Shown: positions 8,618 through 25,518 of the stretch, in pieces
Numbering within the stretch: the first letter of the stretch is position 1
How the letters are laid out: each line of letters opens with the position of its first letter
Origin: Rhodoferax lithotrophicus
Lineage (GTDB): Bacteria; Pseudomonadota; Gammaproteobacteria; Burkholderiales; Burkholderiaceae_C
DNA: 64,000 nucleotides
Assembly: GCF_019973615.1 (NCBI RefSeq)
Contig: NZ_AP024238.1
Location: 2,480,001-2,544,000, forward strand
Reading direction: 5' to 3'
The notes under the pieces: model-generated
Told to the model about the DNA's origin: nothing
The model's database searches: none
Seen by the model: only the letters and a program-made list of their open reading frames with translations
Position numbers and translations under genes: made by a program

Positions 8618-9839
8618 TTTGATCTCCAACGCTTATTTTTTGAGCGATAGTAGCTATTAATTTACGAGCAAGCGAAAGTTTGCTGTCACGCGACAATTCA
8701 CGCACACCGGTCTCATCGATCAAGACCAAGGCATTGTCATCCTGCCCAAACGTGTCAGGGCCAATGTTACCCACCAGCAGCGGAACACCTTTGCGCAAAC
8801 GCTTGGCCTGGGCGTTGGCCAGCAAGTCATGACTTTCGGCTGCAAAACCCACACAAAAAAGCGCTCCACTGTGGCCCCGCTCAGACTGGGCCACAGTGGC
8901 CAAAATGTCCGGGTTCTCGACAAAATGCAAGGTGGGTGGCAACCCCGTGGCATCTTTTTTGATTTTTCTATCCAGCATGGAGGCAGGTCGCCAGTCAGCT
9001 ACCGCCGAAGTTGCTACAAATACTGTAGCATTTTGCGCTTTATCCACAACCTCTTCAAGCATATTTAATGCAGATTTCACATTCACCCGCACAACCCCAC
9101 GCGGGGTCGGCAGACTGACCGGCCCAGCCACCAGCGTCACGTCAGCACCAGCCTCACGGGCAGCCCGGGCAATGGCAAACCCCATCTTGCCGCTGGACAG
9201 ATTGGTGATACCCCGTACCGGGTCAATCGCCTCAAAGGTTGGCCCAGCCGTCACCAACACATGCTGGCCCCGCAACAGCTTGGGCTGAAAAAAGGCAATC
9301 ACCTCGTCCAGAATCTCAGCGGGCTCCAACATGCGGCCATCACCGGTTTCACCACAGGCCTGCTCACCACAGCCAACACTCAGCACCTGTGCGCCATCCA
9401 GTGCCACCTGCACCAGATTGCGCTGGGTGGCCGGGTGCTGCCACATCTCCTTGTTCATGGCTGGCGCAATCAGCAAGGGAACGTGCTCAATAGGCCGCGC
9501 CAGGCACATCAAACTCAGCAAATCATCGGCCCGCCCTTGCGCCAGTTTGGCAATGACATCGGCACTGGCCGGAGCCAACAAACACAGATCCGCCTGACGC
9601 GTCAGGTTGATGTGAGCCATGTTGTTGGGTTCACGGCTATCCCACTGGGAGCCATACACCGTGCGCTGGCTCAGTGCCTGCATGGTCACCGGTGTCATGA
9701 ACTGCTCTGCTGCAGCACTCATCACCACTTGCACCGTGGCCCCAGCCTTAATCAACAAGCGGCACAACTCGGCAGACTTGTAGCAGGCAATGCCGCCACT
9801 GAGACCCAAAACAATGTGTTTTCCAGCTAAATCTTTCAT
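8604..9839 (-). CDS. coaBC: Bifunctional phosphopantothenoylcysteine decarboxylase/phosphopantothenate-cysteine ligase
   Basis: CoaBC performs two consecutive steps of coenzyme A synthesis: CTP-dependent joining of cysteine to phosphopantothenate (CoaB) and FMN-dependent decarboxylation (CoaC). The 411-residue product has the N-terminal flavoprotein domain ([14 protein letters not shown], the PAMNKEMW motif, [14 protein letters not shown]) and the C-terminal ligase domain ([35 protein letters not shown]). The start is uncertain: ATG at 9839 gives the family N-terminus [10 protein letters not shown] but lacks a clear ribosome site, while an ATG at 9866 would add nine residues. The last residues ([14 protein letters not shown]) fall in a repeat copy and look unlike the family. 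Confidence 0.93.
   Translation of the reverse strand: MKDLAGKHIVLGLSGGIACYKSAELCRLLIKAGATVQVVMSAAAEQFMTPVTMQALSQRTVYGSQWDSREPNNMAHINLTRQADLCLLAPASADVIAKLAQGRADDLLSLMCLARPIEHVPLLIAPAMNKEMWQHPATQRNLVQVALDGAQVLSVGCGEQACGETGDGRMLEPAEILDEVIAFFQPKLLRGQHVLVTAGPTFEAIDPVRGITNLSSGKMGFAIARAAREAGADVTLVAGPVSLPTPRGVVRVNVKSALNMLEEVVDKAQNATVFVATSAVADWRPASMLDRKIKKDATGLPPTLHFVENPDILATVAQSERGHSGALFCVGFAAESHDLLANAQAKRLRKGVPLLVGNIGPDTFGQDDNALVLIDETGVRELSRDSKLSLARKLIATIAQKISVGDQNDEN
8621..8663 (-). repeat. Dispersed palindromic element, decayed copy at the coaBC-dut junction
   Basis: The minus strand reads AATAGCTACTATCGCT, then AATAAGCGTTGGAGATC, a recognisable but degraded family member. It encodes the last residues of coaBC ([13 protein letters not shown]) and contains the GGAG that serves dut. 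Confidence 0.6.
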
Positions 9840-9853
9840 GCGCTGCAATGTAA

Positions 9854-11598
<1,745 letters not shown>

Positions 11599-11599
<1 letters not shown>

Positions 11600-12456
11600 T
11601 GAAACTCTGCGGTTTTGACATTGGCTTGCACCAGCCCTTTTTTCTGATTGCAGGCCCCTGCGTGATCGAATCCGAGCAGCTGCAAATGGATACCGCAGGC
11701 ACCCTGAAAGAAATCACCCAAAGCCTGGGCATCCCGTTCATCTTCAAAAGCAGTTTCGACAAAGCCAACCGCTCCAGTGGCAGCACCTTCCGCGGTCCCG
11801 GTCTTGAAAAAGGTCTGGAAATTCTGGCCAAGATCAAGCGTGAGTTGGGCCTGCCCGTGCTGACCGACATTCACAGCGAAGAGCAAATTGCCCAAGTGGC
11901 ATCCGTGGTAGACGTACTTCAAACTCCGGCTTTTTTGTGCCGTCAAACCGACTTTATCCGTGCCGTGGCGCAATCGGGCAAACCAGTGAACATCAAAAAG
12001 GGTCAGTTCCTGGCCCCTGGCGACATGAAAAACGTGATCGACAAAGCCCGTGCTGCCGCCCGAGAAAAAGGCCTGGATGAAGACAACTTCATGGCCTGCG
12101 AACGCGGTGCCTGCTTTGGTTACAACAACCTGGTGAGTGACATGCGCTCACTGGCCATCATGCGTGAAACCGGTGCACCGGTGGTGTTTGATGCCACCCA
12201 CTCTGTCCAGTTGCCTGGCGGTCAGGGCACCAGCAGTGGCGGGCAACGTGAAATGGTGCCGGTGCTGGCCCGTGCCGCCGTTGCAGTGGGTGTGGCCGGA
12301 CTATTTATGGAAACCCATCCAGATCCCGCCAAAGCCATGAGTGATGGCCCCAATGCCGTGCCACTGAAACACATGAAAGCCTTGCTGGAGACATTGCTGG
12401 CCCTGGATCAGGTCACCAAGCGGCATGCTTTCCTGGAAGACAATTTTTCCGCCTGA
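11599..12456 (+). CDS. kdsA: 3-deoxy-8-phosphooctulonate (KDO-8-P) synthase
   Basis: KdsA condenses phosphoenolpyruvate with arabinose 5-phosphate to KDO 8-phosphate, the first committed step to the KDO of lipid A/LPS core. The 285-residue TIM-barrel protein shows [12 protein letters not shown], the [12 protein letters not shown] substrate loop, RGPGLEKGL, and [15 protein letters not shown] at 11599 shares its A with the pyrG stop; an in-frame TTG directly before it is less likely. Both KdsA here and LptFG upstream serve lipopolysaccharide. Confidence 0.97.
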
Positions 12457-12500
12457 ACCCAGAGCTTTGATTTTTTGTTTTTTAACTTTGTTTTAACTGA

Positions 12501-13793
<1,293 letters not shown>

Positions 13794-13802
13794 TTCGTTT
13801 GA

Positions 13803-14078
13803 ATGGGCCAACGCGCTGTTCCCGTCGTTCTGCTCACTCTGCTCGTGATCCTTCACGCGCAGATGTGGTTTGGGCGGGGCAGCGTGTCCAATGTGGCCCA
13901 TTTGCGAACCCAACTGGCCGAACAAGTCCGGCAAAACAACCAAACCCAACTCGCCAATGATCAATTGGCCGCCGAAGTGCGTGATCTCAAAGAGGGGTTG
14001 GAGATGATTGAAGAAAAAGCCCGCATGGAGTTGGGCATGATCAAAACGGACGAGATTTACGTCCAGATTGCCCGCTGA
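13803..14078 (+). CDS. ftsB: Cell division protein FtsB
   Basis: FtsB is a small bitopic divisome protein that forms the FtsQLB complex controlling septal peptidoglycan synthesis. The 91-residue product has a short cytoplasmic N-terminus, one membrane helix (about residues 6-22, VPVVLLTLLVILHAQMWFG), and a long heptad coiled coil ending EEKARMELGMIKTDEIYVQI, which is typical of FtsB. It follows enolase by nine bases, the standard eno-ftsB order of betaproteobacteria and gammaproteobacteria, and is probably co-transcribed. Confidence 0.94.
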   Translation: MGQRAVPVVLLTLLVILHAQMWFGRGSVSNVAHLRTQLAEQVRQNNQTQLANDQLAAEVRDLKEGLEMIEEKARMELGMIKTDEIYVQIAR

Positions 14079-14122
14079 ATCTCACGCCATTCAGCCATTC
14101 CACGGCACATTTCGCCACAGGT

Positions 14123-16069
14123 TCATGCCATCGGGTCACATTCACTGGCCAGAAAAGCATCCCCCAAGCCACCACTGCGCAAAATTTTCTGCGCCACTGC
14201 CTGTCGCAACACTCCAGCTTGCGGCACCACCAAGGTCAGTTGAGCTTTCGCACGGGTGATGCCGGTGTAGAGCAGTTCGCGTGTCAGCACCGGGGCAATA
14301 CGCTCTGGCAACAACAGCGCCACATGCTCAAACTCTGAGCCCTGCGACTTGTGCACCGTCATGGCAAACACGGTTTCCACCGCGTCCAACCGACTCGGCA
14401 ACACCCAGCGCACACCGTTACTGCCGTCTGCACTGGCCGTCGCAAACGCCACCCGCAGCCCGCTGGTCGTGGGCAGGCACAGGCCAATGTCACCATTCAT
14501 CAGCTTCAGGTTGTAGTCGTTGCGTGTGACCATCACCGGCCGCCCGGCGTACCAGCCCTCAGTGGCAAAACCCAGCGCACGCGCAATGGCACGGTTCAAC
14601 ATCTGCACGCCCCAAGGCCCTTCGCGCAGCGCACACAAGACTTGAAAATGGGCTAACGCCTGCAACAGCGTCAGCGCTTGGGTGTCGCTACACACCTGTT
14701 CACCCAGGACCTGCAACTGCATGCGCCAGTCCAGCCAGCCGGCGCGCACCAACGCGGTCAAGGGTGCATCAAAACCTTGCGGCTCCAGCCGGGTCACGCT
14801 CTGCACCACCTGGGCATGCCAGGGCGGCGTGGTGTCCCATAACCCGGCTACCGCCGGGCGATCTCCCGCGTTCACCGCTGCAGCCCATTTGCCAATCTGA
14901 CTGCTAGCGGCAAACCGGTGACTGTGACGCAGCATCACGGTTTGCCGGGCCAATGCCGACCCGTTGCCCGCCCAGGCGCTGATATCCTGGCCCGTCACGG
15001 CATGCACCCAGGCCACCGTATCGGGCGGGTAATTGCCCGCACTTGCGCCCTCGCACAACTGCCCCATCACCGCCCCGGCTTCAACCGAGGCCAGTTGATC
15101 TTTGTCACCCAGCAGGATCAGACTGGCCGAGTGCGGCACCGCGGCCAGCAGGCGGGCCATCAGCTCCAGGTCGATCATCGAAGCCTCGTCCACCACCACC
15201 AGATCCAGTGCCAGTGCGGGTGGTGGCGTGGCCTGTACAGCGGCGCGTACTTGCAGCAGTTTGTGCAAGGTTTGCGCCTGGGTGGGAATATGTAACTGCA
15301 TGACACGCGGCAACTGCTGCACCGCCCGCGCAATCGACTCACCCAGCCGCGCTGCCGCCTTACCCGTGGGCGCAGCCAGCGCCATACGTAAGGGGCGTGT
15401 GGATTGCGATTGCAACAACGCCAACAGCCGCACCACGGTGGTGGTTTTGCCAGTGCCTGGCCCGCCGGTGATGAGGGTGAAGCGCTGCCGTGCCGCCAGC
15501 GCACAGGCCACCTTTTGCCAGTCCGGCGCGGTGCTGTCATCACCCTTGGCGGGACTGGCAAACAGACTATCCAGTGCCTGCGCCAGTGTGTCGGGCACCG
15601 GGCAAGGTTGGCTCAGGCGCACCAGGATGGAGTTGCGAATGGCTTGTTCTGCCTGCCAATTGCGCCGCAGGTAGAGCCGTGGGCCGTCCAGCACCAGCGG
15701 GCTGCCTGCGCCCTTCGCCCACGGCAGGCTGGCTGCCGCTGCGGCCAGATCATCCGGCAACACGGCTTGCAAGCGACTGTCCCAGCCCAGGGCCGACACG
15801 CCGCTGTGACGCAACAAGTCCAGGTCAAGACAGGCATGCCCGCGCCCGAACTGGTAGCTGACCAGCGCCGCCAGCCAGTCGTGATGCGGGTCGCCGCTGG
15901 GCTGGGCGCTTTGCAGATAACGGGCAAAGGCCAGGTCTAGCGTGGTGAAGGGCAAAGCTTGCGTGGCACACAGCCCCTCCAGCAGCCCGAGGACGTTTGG
16001 TGTTGGAGATGGGGAATGGCCAGGAGTCTGCATCCCCTTAGGGCCAGGTTGGCAGTGGCTTCCTGTCAC
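14123..16069 (-). CDS. recD: RecBCD exonuclease V alpha chain RecD
   Basis: RecD is the 5'-3' helicase motor of RecBCD. The 648-residue protein has an N-terminal RecB-binding region, Walker A in TGGPGTGKTTTVVRLL (about residue 200), Walker B-type DEASMIDLEL, and the C-terminal helicase motifs MTVHKSQGSEFEHV and YTGITRAKAQL. The start is uncertain: the GTG at 16069 overlaps the chemoreceptor stop (GTGA), while an ATG at 16033 has AAGGGG directly against it with no spacing. recD is separated from recB by a complete chemoreceptor gene, an odd arrangement. Confidence 0.93.
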   Translation of the reverse strand: MTGSHCQPGPKGMQTPGHSPSPTPNVLGLLEGLCATQALPFTTLDLAFARYLQSAQPSGDPHHDWLAALVSYQFGRGHACLDLDLLRHSGVSALGWDSRLQAVLPDDLAAAAASLPWAKGAGSPLVLDGPRLYLRRNWQAEQAIRNSILVRLSQPCPVPDTLAQALDSLFASPAKGDDSTAPDWQKVACALAARQRFTLITGGPGTGKTTTVVRLLALLQSQSTRPLRMALAAPTGKAAARLGESIARAVQQLPRVMQLHIPTQAQTLHKLLQVRAAVQATPPPALALDLVVVDEASMIDLELMARLLAAVPHSASLILLGDKDQLASVEAGAVMGQLCEGASAGNYPPDTVAWVHAVTGQDISAWAGNGSALARQTVMLRHSHRFAASSQIGKWAAAVNAGDRPAVAGLWDTTPPWHAQVVQSVTRLEPQGFDAPLTALVRAGWLDWRMQLQVLGEQVCSDTQALTLLQALAHFQVLCALREGPWGVQMLNRAIARALGFATEGWYAGRPVMVTRNDYNLKLMNGDIGLCLPTTSGLRVAFATASADGSNGVRWVLPSRLDAVETVFAMTVHKSQGSEFEHVALLLPERIAPVLTRELLYTGITRAKAQLTLVVPQAGVLRQAVAQKILRSGGLGDAFLASECDPMA

Positions 16070-18081
16070 ACATTACGCCCAAGCAGGTGAACCGGCACAG
16101 GCGCAGAAGCCGTGAGTCCGGACCCTGAGTCATCCGAGACGGTGAAGACCGCCATCGAATTCACCAACTCATTCGCCTGGTTTTGCAAGCTGCTGGCTGC
16201 TGCCGCCATTTGCTCTACCAAGGCCGCATTCTGCTGGGTCACCTGATCCATCTGGGTCACGGCTTCACCGACCTGGGCCACACCCTGCGCCTGCTCACTG
16301 CTTGCGGCACTGATTTCACCCATGATGTCGGTCACCCGTTTGATGGCACTTACCAGCGTCACCATGGTGCTTCCAGCCTTATCCACCAGCGCTGATCCCT
16401 GATCAACCTGTGCTTCGCTGTCATTGATGAGTCTCTTGATCTCTTTGGCGGCCTCGGCCGAGCGCCCAGCCAGGCTGCGAACTTCACTCGCCACCACCGC
16501 AAATCCCCTGCCTTGCTCACCAGCGCGTGCCGCCTCTACGGCTGCATTAAGGGCCAGGATATTGGTCTGAAAAGCGATGCCGTCGATGACGCCAATGATG
16601 TCGGCTATCTTGCGCGAAGAGTCATTAATGCCTTTCATGGTGTTGATCACCTGGCCCATGACTTCCCCGCCTTCACCCGCAATGGACGAGGCACTTTTGG
16701 CCAGTTCATTGGCCTGGCGTGCATTGTCCGCATTTTGTTTGACGGTGGCGCTGAGCTCCTCCATCGAGGCGGCAGTTTGCTCCAACGCGCTGGCCTGGCT
16801 CTCGGTGCGGGCCGAGAGGTCCTGGTTACCTTGCGCAATTTCAGCACTGGCAGTGGCTACACCATGCGAACCCTGGCGCACGGTCGTGACCACCCGTGCG
16901 AGGTTGTCCTGCATGTGTTTGAGTTGTGCCATCAAGCTGCTGGCATCGTTGTTGCCCAACTGAATGGTACCGATCAAGTTCCCTTGCGCCACCCGAGCCG
17001 CAATGGCTGCAGCATCAGCAGGCTCCCCGCCCAAAGGACGCAGCACCAGCCTGGATATCAGGAAATTCAAACCTACCGACACAGCAATGACACTCAAAAG
17101 ACCCAGCAGAACAGCCACATAGCGCTGTTTTTTAACACCTGCCAAGGCTTTGTCATCGGGCACTGTGGCGGCAAAAGACCAGACTGATTTAAGTGCACCG
17201 ATATGCACCGGCACGTAAATACTCGTCACATCGGTATGCAGCTGCTCATTGAAGTAGTGCGCCTCATACTCTTGCCCGGCTTTGATGGCCGCCTTTACCA
17301 TCACCGCGCGCTCGGAAGTTCCCATGTCTTTACCTACATTTTTTTCATCAACATCACCGACATAGAGCCCACTGTTGGAGATCAACGAGGCGAAACCCGT
17401 TTCGTATGGGCGAATCTTGCTGATCACACTTTGAAAACCGTCCAAAGGCAGGTCAATGCCCACCACACCCACAAACTTCCCGTTGACCTTGATGGGCACG
17501 GCCACCGTGGTCATCACAATATCCTTGCCACCGACCTTGTAGACATAGGGCTCAATCAACGTGGTCTCGCCAGACTGTTTGGCCAGCAAGTAATAGTCAC
17601 CGGCGCCTGGTTTGTCGTAGTCCACCAGAGCTTCAACCGCAGTACTTCCTGCACCCCGGTTCCAGTAAGGAATAAAGCGACCCGTCGCATCGTGGCCTGG
17701 TTTATCGGCGTACTCGGCATCCTTGCCGTCGAACGCGTTGGGTTCCCAGCAGGTCCAAACGCCCAGAAAACTGGGGTTGCCTTCCAAAACGCTTTTCAGC
17801 AGTGCATCCGCCGCTGTTCGACTGGTCAAATTGACGGACTTGATTCCACTCAATGTATTGGACAACGTGTCGGCCGCATTGAGCGCCACTTCAATGTGCG
17901 CAGCAGCCTGACTGGCCTGGGTTTTGGCGAGTTGTCCTGTGTATTGAAGAACCATTTCTTTTTGCATGGTGGTGGCCTGGTAGGTCAGCAACCCAATGGT
18001 CAATGTGAACGCAATCAAAACAATGACCGCCGTTAGCGTCAGAGCTTTGATTTTTAGCGTGGTGGTCGGCTTGGTTGGCAT
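16066..18081 (-). CDS. Methyl-accepting chemotaxis protein with dCache-type sensor
   Basis: This 671-residue chemoreceptor has a membrane helix at about residues 12-33, a large periplasmic double-Cache domain (about 35-310, with FLGVWTCWEPNAFDGKDAEY and a second GIDLPLDGFQSVI strand), a second helix at about 322-345, a HAMP domain, and a cytoplasmic signalling domain. The conserved hairpin tip (QTNILALNAAVEAARAGEQG) and methylation helices are intact. There is no NWETF-like CheR-docking tail; it ends VHLLGRNV. Ligands of such domains are often amino acids or organic acids, but none can be assigned. Its stop overlaps the recD start by four bases. No clear ribosome binding site precedes the ATG. 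Confidence 0.95.
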   Translation of the reverse strand: MPTKPTTTLKIKALTLTAVIVLIAFTLTIGLLTYQATTMQKEMVLQYTGQLAKTQASQAAAHIEVALNAADTLSNTLSGIKSVNLTSRTAADALLKSVLEGNPSFLGVWTCWEPNAFDGKDAEYADKPGHDATGRFIPYWNRGAGSTAVEALVDYDKPGAGDYYLLAKQSGETTLIEPYVYKVGGKDIVMTTVAVPIKVNGKFVGVVGIDLPLDGFQSVISKIRPYETGFASLISNSGLYVGDVDEKNVGKDMGTSERAVMVKAAIKAGQEYEAHYFNEQLHTDVTSIYVPVHIGALKSVWSFAATVPDDKALAGVKKQRYVAVLLGLLSVIAVSVGLNFLISRLVLRPLGGEPADAAAIAARVAQGNLIGTIQLGNNDASSLMAQLKHMQDNLARVVTTVRQGSHGVATASAEIAQGNQDLSARTESQASALEQTAASMEELSATVKQNADNARQANELAKSASSIAGEGGEVMGQVINTMKGINDSSRKIADIIGVIDGIAFQTNILALNAAVEAARAGEQGRGFAVVASEVRSLAGRSAEAAKEIKRLINDSEAQVDQGSALVDKAGSTMVTLVSAIKRVTDIMGEISAASSEQAQGVAQVGEAVTQMDQVTQQNAALVEQMAAAASSLQNQANELVNSMAVFTVSDDSGSGLTASAPVPVHLLGRNV

Positions 18082-18390
18082 AAATTAACTTTTAAAAGAA
18101 GGGTCGCCATGCAACTGGCATAGTTCATTTTCTAGGATGGACAAACGCCCCCCTAACATGACCATGTTGCAGCCACTGCAGCGCCCGGTGAAATCTCGCA
18201 GCGACTCCAATTTTCACCCATGATTTCCTTGTTAAAACGCCAGCCGTATCGCCTTTAGGCGAGATCCGTTCAAATTTTTTGAGCCCCATCGATTTTCTTG
18301 ACGAATCCCCGGGTGTCAACGAGTGCTACAAGCCTGTAACACTCCCAATGCCCTTCAAACGATGAACATGGCCAAAGAAACTCAGAAAAT
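18082..18390 (-). other. Intergenic region between recB and the chemoreceptor gene
   Basis: This 309 bp gap separates the recB stop from the chemoreceptor start, long enough for an independent promoter. A small hairpin (TCGCCT/AGGCGA at 18249-18262) is present. A 64-codon reading frame at 18125-18319 has no recognisable similarity or ribosome site and I do not call it a gene. I see no clear sigma-28 promoter. Confidence 0.5.
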
Positions 18391-21965
<3,575 letters not shown>

Positions 21966-21969
<4 letters not shown>

Positions 21970-24900
21970 GACAACACCTCTTGCGACACATCCACACTGT
22001 CAGCCAAATCGCCGTAGATTGCCTGGGCCCAATGCGGCAGCCCGGCAGCCAGATCGGCATAGCGCTCAAAAGCCCGTTGCAGGTAGGCGGATTGGGCCAG
22101 TTCACCGCCGTATTGGCCACCTTCAAACGTATCTTCGGCGGCTTCGTGCGGGTCTTTGGCGGGTTTACCGGCTTGGGCCAGCAGCAGGTTTTGTTTTTCG
22201 GCTTGCAGGTAGGCCCAGGCGGTTTGGCAAGCCACCGGCAACGGACTCGCCCAGGCGCTGGCGTAGGCCTGGGCCAGGCGGTTGAGGGTGGCCAGCGCCT
22301 CATCTTGCGCGATGGGGCGAATCACCACCTGGCCGTCCACACCGAGTTGCACGCTGGTGAGCGCCAGGCCGCTGGCGCAGGCCCCCAGGTGGTTGACCCA
22401 CAGGTTGACCAGCACATGGCCACGGGCGGCGGTGGCGTTTTTGCTCCCTTGCAACACCGCACCGGTGCGGGCGGCGAGTTGCAGGCAGGGGCTGGACGGC
22501 GTGCCCGTTGCATCGGGCTGGCCCCACAAATTGGCCAGCGTGCCGCTCAGGTTGATGCCACCGTCCAGCGTCAAATCCACCGGCTGTGCCGCCAACGGCT
22601 GGGGGTAGCTTTGCAGCCAAAGCGCCTGGGCGCTGCGCACGTGCTCGGCCTTGGCCAGCAGTTGCTGCGCAAGCTGTTGGCCAAACCCGGCCAGCGGCAA
22701 CTGGCCTGCGCCGTGCAATTGCTGCAAGGCCTGTGCACCACTGGGGGACTGAAGCAAAGCGACACCGGCGTTGTGCTGCTGCAAGGCGTTGAGGGCGAAG
22801 GGTTCGTCGGTCTGGTCCAGCTCGTCCAGGCTGTCAAATTCCAGTTGCAGGCGGTTGCGGAAAAACACCTCGACTGGCTGGCGCAGCAGGCGTTGCAGGT
22901 CGGCCAGCGTCAGGGTGCTGACTGGCACAACCAAGTTCACTCTATTTTCAATAGCTGCTTGCGCAGGTTCTACCTGGGCTACAGGCTGAATTCGTTCCCA
23001 ATCGGCATCGTAGGTCGCAAAACCCGAACCCGCCTCGAAATAAACGCTGGAGAAGGGTTGCAGTGGCTGGGCTTGCGGCTCACGGTGAGGTGTCCAGCAG
23101 GTGTTGACATAGTCCAGCAGTTGCGCCACCAGCACCGAGGGCGGGCGTGGGCTGTTGTCGCTGGCGCTGTGTCCTTGCCAGCTCACGTAGAGTGTTTGCC
23201 GGGCGGACAGGATGGCTTCCAGAAACAGGTAGCGGTCGTCTTCACGGCGCGAGCGGTCACCGGCGCGCCAGCTGCTGGCCATCAGGTCGAAGTCACGGGC
23301 GGCTTGCACCCGGGGGTAAGCACCGTCGTTCATGCCCAGCAGGGCGATCACTTTGAAGGGGATGGAGCGCATCGGCATCAGGGTGCCAAACTGCACGCCG
23401 CCGCCGAAGAAGCGTTGTTGCAGGCCGCTGTCTTGCATCTGCGCCAGCCAGTGTTCGCGCACCACTTCGAGCGGCAAGGCGGTAGTGAGTTGGGCATCGG
23501 CACAGGCTTGTAACCAGGCCTCCAGCGGCTCCAGCAGGCGCGCCAGCGCACGCTCATCCGCATCGTCTGCCGGGGCGAAAAAGCGGCTCACCAGCGCTTG
23601 CAGAGTTGTACCCCACTGAACAGGGGTCTGGTCTTGCTGCAAGCTCGGCAGAGTCTGTTCCACCGCGTCCAGCCAGTCGAGCAGACCGGCGGCCAGGGGC
23701 GCATCCAGGCTGCTCAGGGCGGGCTGAGCCAGCGTATCCTGCCACAAGGCGACGGGCTCGTCCCCTGCCCCACTCCCCAGCGCATAGCCCAGCAGCAGGC
23801 GGCGCAGGCCAAAGGCCCAGGTGTTTTGCGCCAGGCCCTCGGCTGTGGCAGGCAGGCCCCACTGGATGCGGTGGGCCGCGTCCAGCCCCCAGCGCACCCC
23901 GGCGGCGGCCAGCCAGGTTTGAATCTGATCCACACCGGCTTCATCGAGCTTGAAGCGCTGGCGCACGGCGGCCACTTCAAACAGGCCGAGCCAGTCGGCC
24001 AGTGACAGTCGCGAAGTGGGCAGGTTCAGCAACTGCTCCAGCGCCTGCACCAGCGGCGAGGTGCGCGCCGTGGTGTCGGCCACCGAGAACGGGATAAAGC
24101 GCGGCTGCCCAGGGCGAAAGCGGCCAAACACGGCGTGGATGTGCGGCGCAAAGGCGGGCATGTCGGGCACCATCACCATCACGTCGCGCGGCAGCAGGCT
24201 GGGGTCGGCATCGAGCCAGGCCAGCAGGCGGTCGTGTAACACCTCCAACTCGCGCTGTGCGCTGTGCGCCGTGACAAACACCAGCGAACCGTCGTCGGGC
24301 TGGGGCTGCGGCTCGGGGGGTGTCGGGCTCAGGTTGAGCATGGCGGACTGCAACTGGGCCAGTTGTGTGGGTTGTTCACCATCGGCAGCGGGGTCGACAA
24401 ACACATCGACCCGGCTCCAGTGGGCGCGGTACTGTTCGGGCTGATCGAAACCGTCGAGCAGGTGCAGATAGTCGCGCCCCTGCTTGCCCCAGGAGGCCAG
24501 CAGCGGGTGGGTGGCGGTGGCGGTGTCCATGGGTTTGAGCTGCTGCCTGCGGCGCACCTGCTGACGCAAGCGGTCATGGCCTTCGACCAGATCACCCCAG
24601 AAATACTGACACGGGTTTTGCACCAGCATCAGCACCTGGCAATGCTGGCCCAGCCCGGCCAGGGCTTGCACGGTTTGCATCGGCAGCGACGAGATGCCAA
24701 ACACAATCAGCCGCCGAGGCAATCCACACCTGCGCAAGGCGCTCTCATTTTGAGAGTTCTTCAAATCTTCCAGCGCGGCCATGAAGCGGGCGTGTACGCT
24801 GGCGCGAGAGGCTTCCATCAGCGCCTCACCCACATCGGCGCGGATGTCGCGCCAGAGTTGCGCCTGCCAGGCGTGGTCGTCCAGCAGCGGTTGGGCCTGG

Positions 24901-25427
24901 CCCTTTTCGTCACGCAACTGGTCTTGCCCGTCCGCCCAGTCGGCCAGCCAGTCGGCGCGGTAACTTTGGTAGCCGTCGATCACATCAGCTACTTGCACCG
25001 CCAATTGGTAGAGCTTGCGTGCCGGGTTGCTGCCTGACAAATAGCGCTTGAGCGGTGCGTAGACCGGCTGGCTGTCACACAGCGCAGGCAGCAGGCGCAC
25101 CAGCCGCCACAGCAGGCTGGTTTTGTCAAACGGCATGTGGGCGGGCACGGCATCCGCCCCCAGCACGGCGCGGTAAAGCTGCCACAGGTAGCCGCCGGGC
25201 AACTCCATGCGGGTGGCGGCGCAAATGCCCAGAGCAGCGTCATCGGCCAGCGCCAGCTCCAGCCAGTGTTTCATGCCGTTGCTTTGCAGCAGGATGACTT
25301 CGGGCTCCAGGGGCCTCAGCGGATTGGCTTGCAGCACCTGCGTCAACAGGTCGCGCAGGTCTTCCAGCCGGTTGCCGTGCAGCACCATGAAGCCGGGGGG
25401 AAATGTGGTTTCTTGATTTTTAAGCAA
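21966..25427 (-). CDS. recC: RecBCD exonuclease V gamma chain RecC
   Basis: RecC is the Chi-recognising scaffold of RecBCD, a catalytically dead helicase relative. The 1153-residue product opens MVLHGNRLEDLRDLLTQVLQ after a short leader, and shows RecC landmarks such as LQSNGMKHWLEL, RLIVFGISSLP, LLGMNDGAYPR and REDDRYLFLEA. The start is uncertain. A TTG at 25427 has AGAGG six bases upstream, both supplied by a dispersed repeat; the family-like ATG is at 25388 but has no ribosome site. A second repeat copy is translated inside the gene. recC leads recB by a four-base overlap. Confidence 0.94.
22941..22992 (+). repeat. Dispersed palindromic element, copy inside recC
   Basis: The plus strand reads CAATAGCTGCTTGCGC, then GGGCTACAGGC. 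It is antisense to recC, which translates it as PVAQVEPAQAAIENRV in a linker before the C-terminal domain. The first 25 bases match the recB copy at 18891 closely, including GCGCAGGTT. Confidence 0.8.
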
Positions 25428-25480
25428 AATAGGCCTCTGGCGCTGATGTTACCTGCGCAAGCAGCTATCAGAAATCAAGC
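25425..25480 (-). repeat. Dispersed palindromic element abutting the recC start
   Basis: On the minus strand it reads GATAGCTGCTTGCGCAGGT, then CGCCAGAGGCCTATTTTG. The AGAGG and the TTG used in the proposed recC start both belong to the element. Confidence 0.8.
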
Positions 25481-25518
25481 TGAAGGCTTGCCCATGATTT
25501 TGAAAGACCACTTACACC

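Noticed and set aside
9010..9055. Possible repeat copy inside coaBC (GTAGCATTTTGCGCTTT).
   Set aside because: No extra residues compared with recalled E. coli CoaBC, and the match is limited to about 15 bases.
18125..18319. 64-codon reading frame between recB and the chemoreceptor gene.
   Set aside because: No ribosome site, no recognisable family, and it lies where a promoter is expected.
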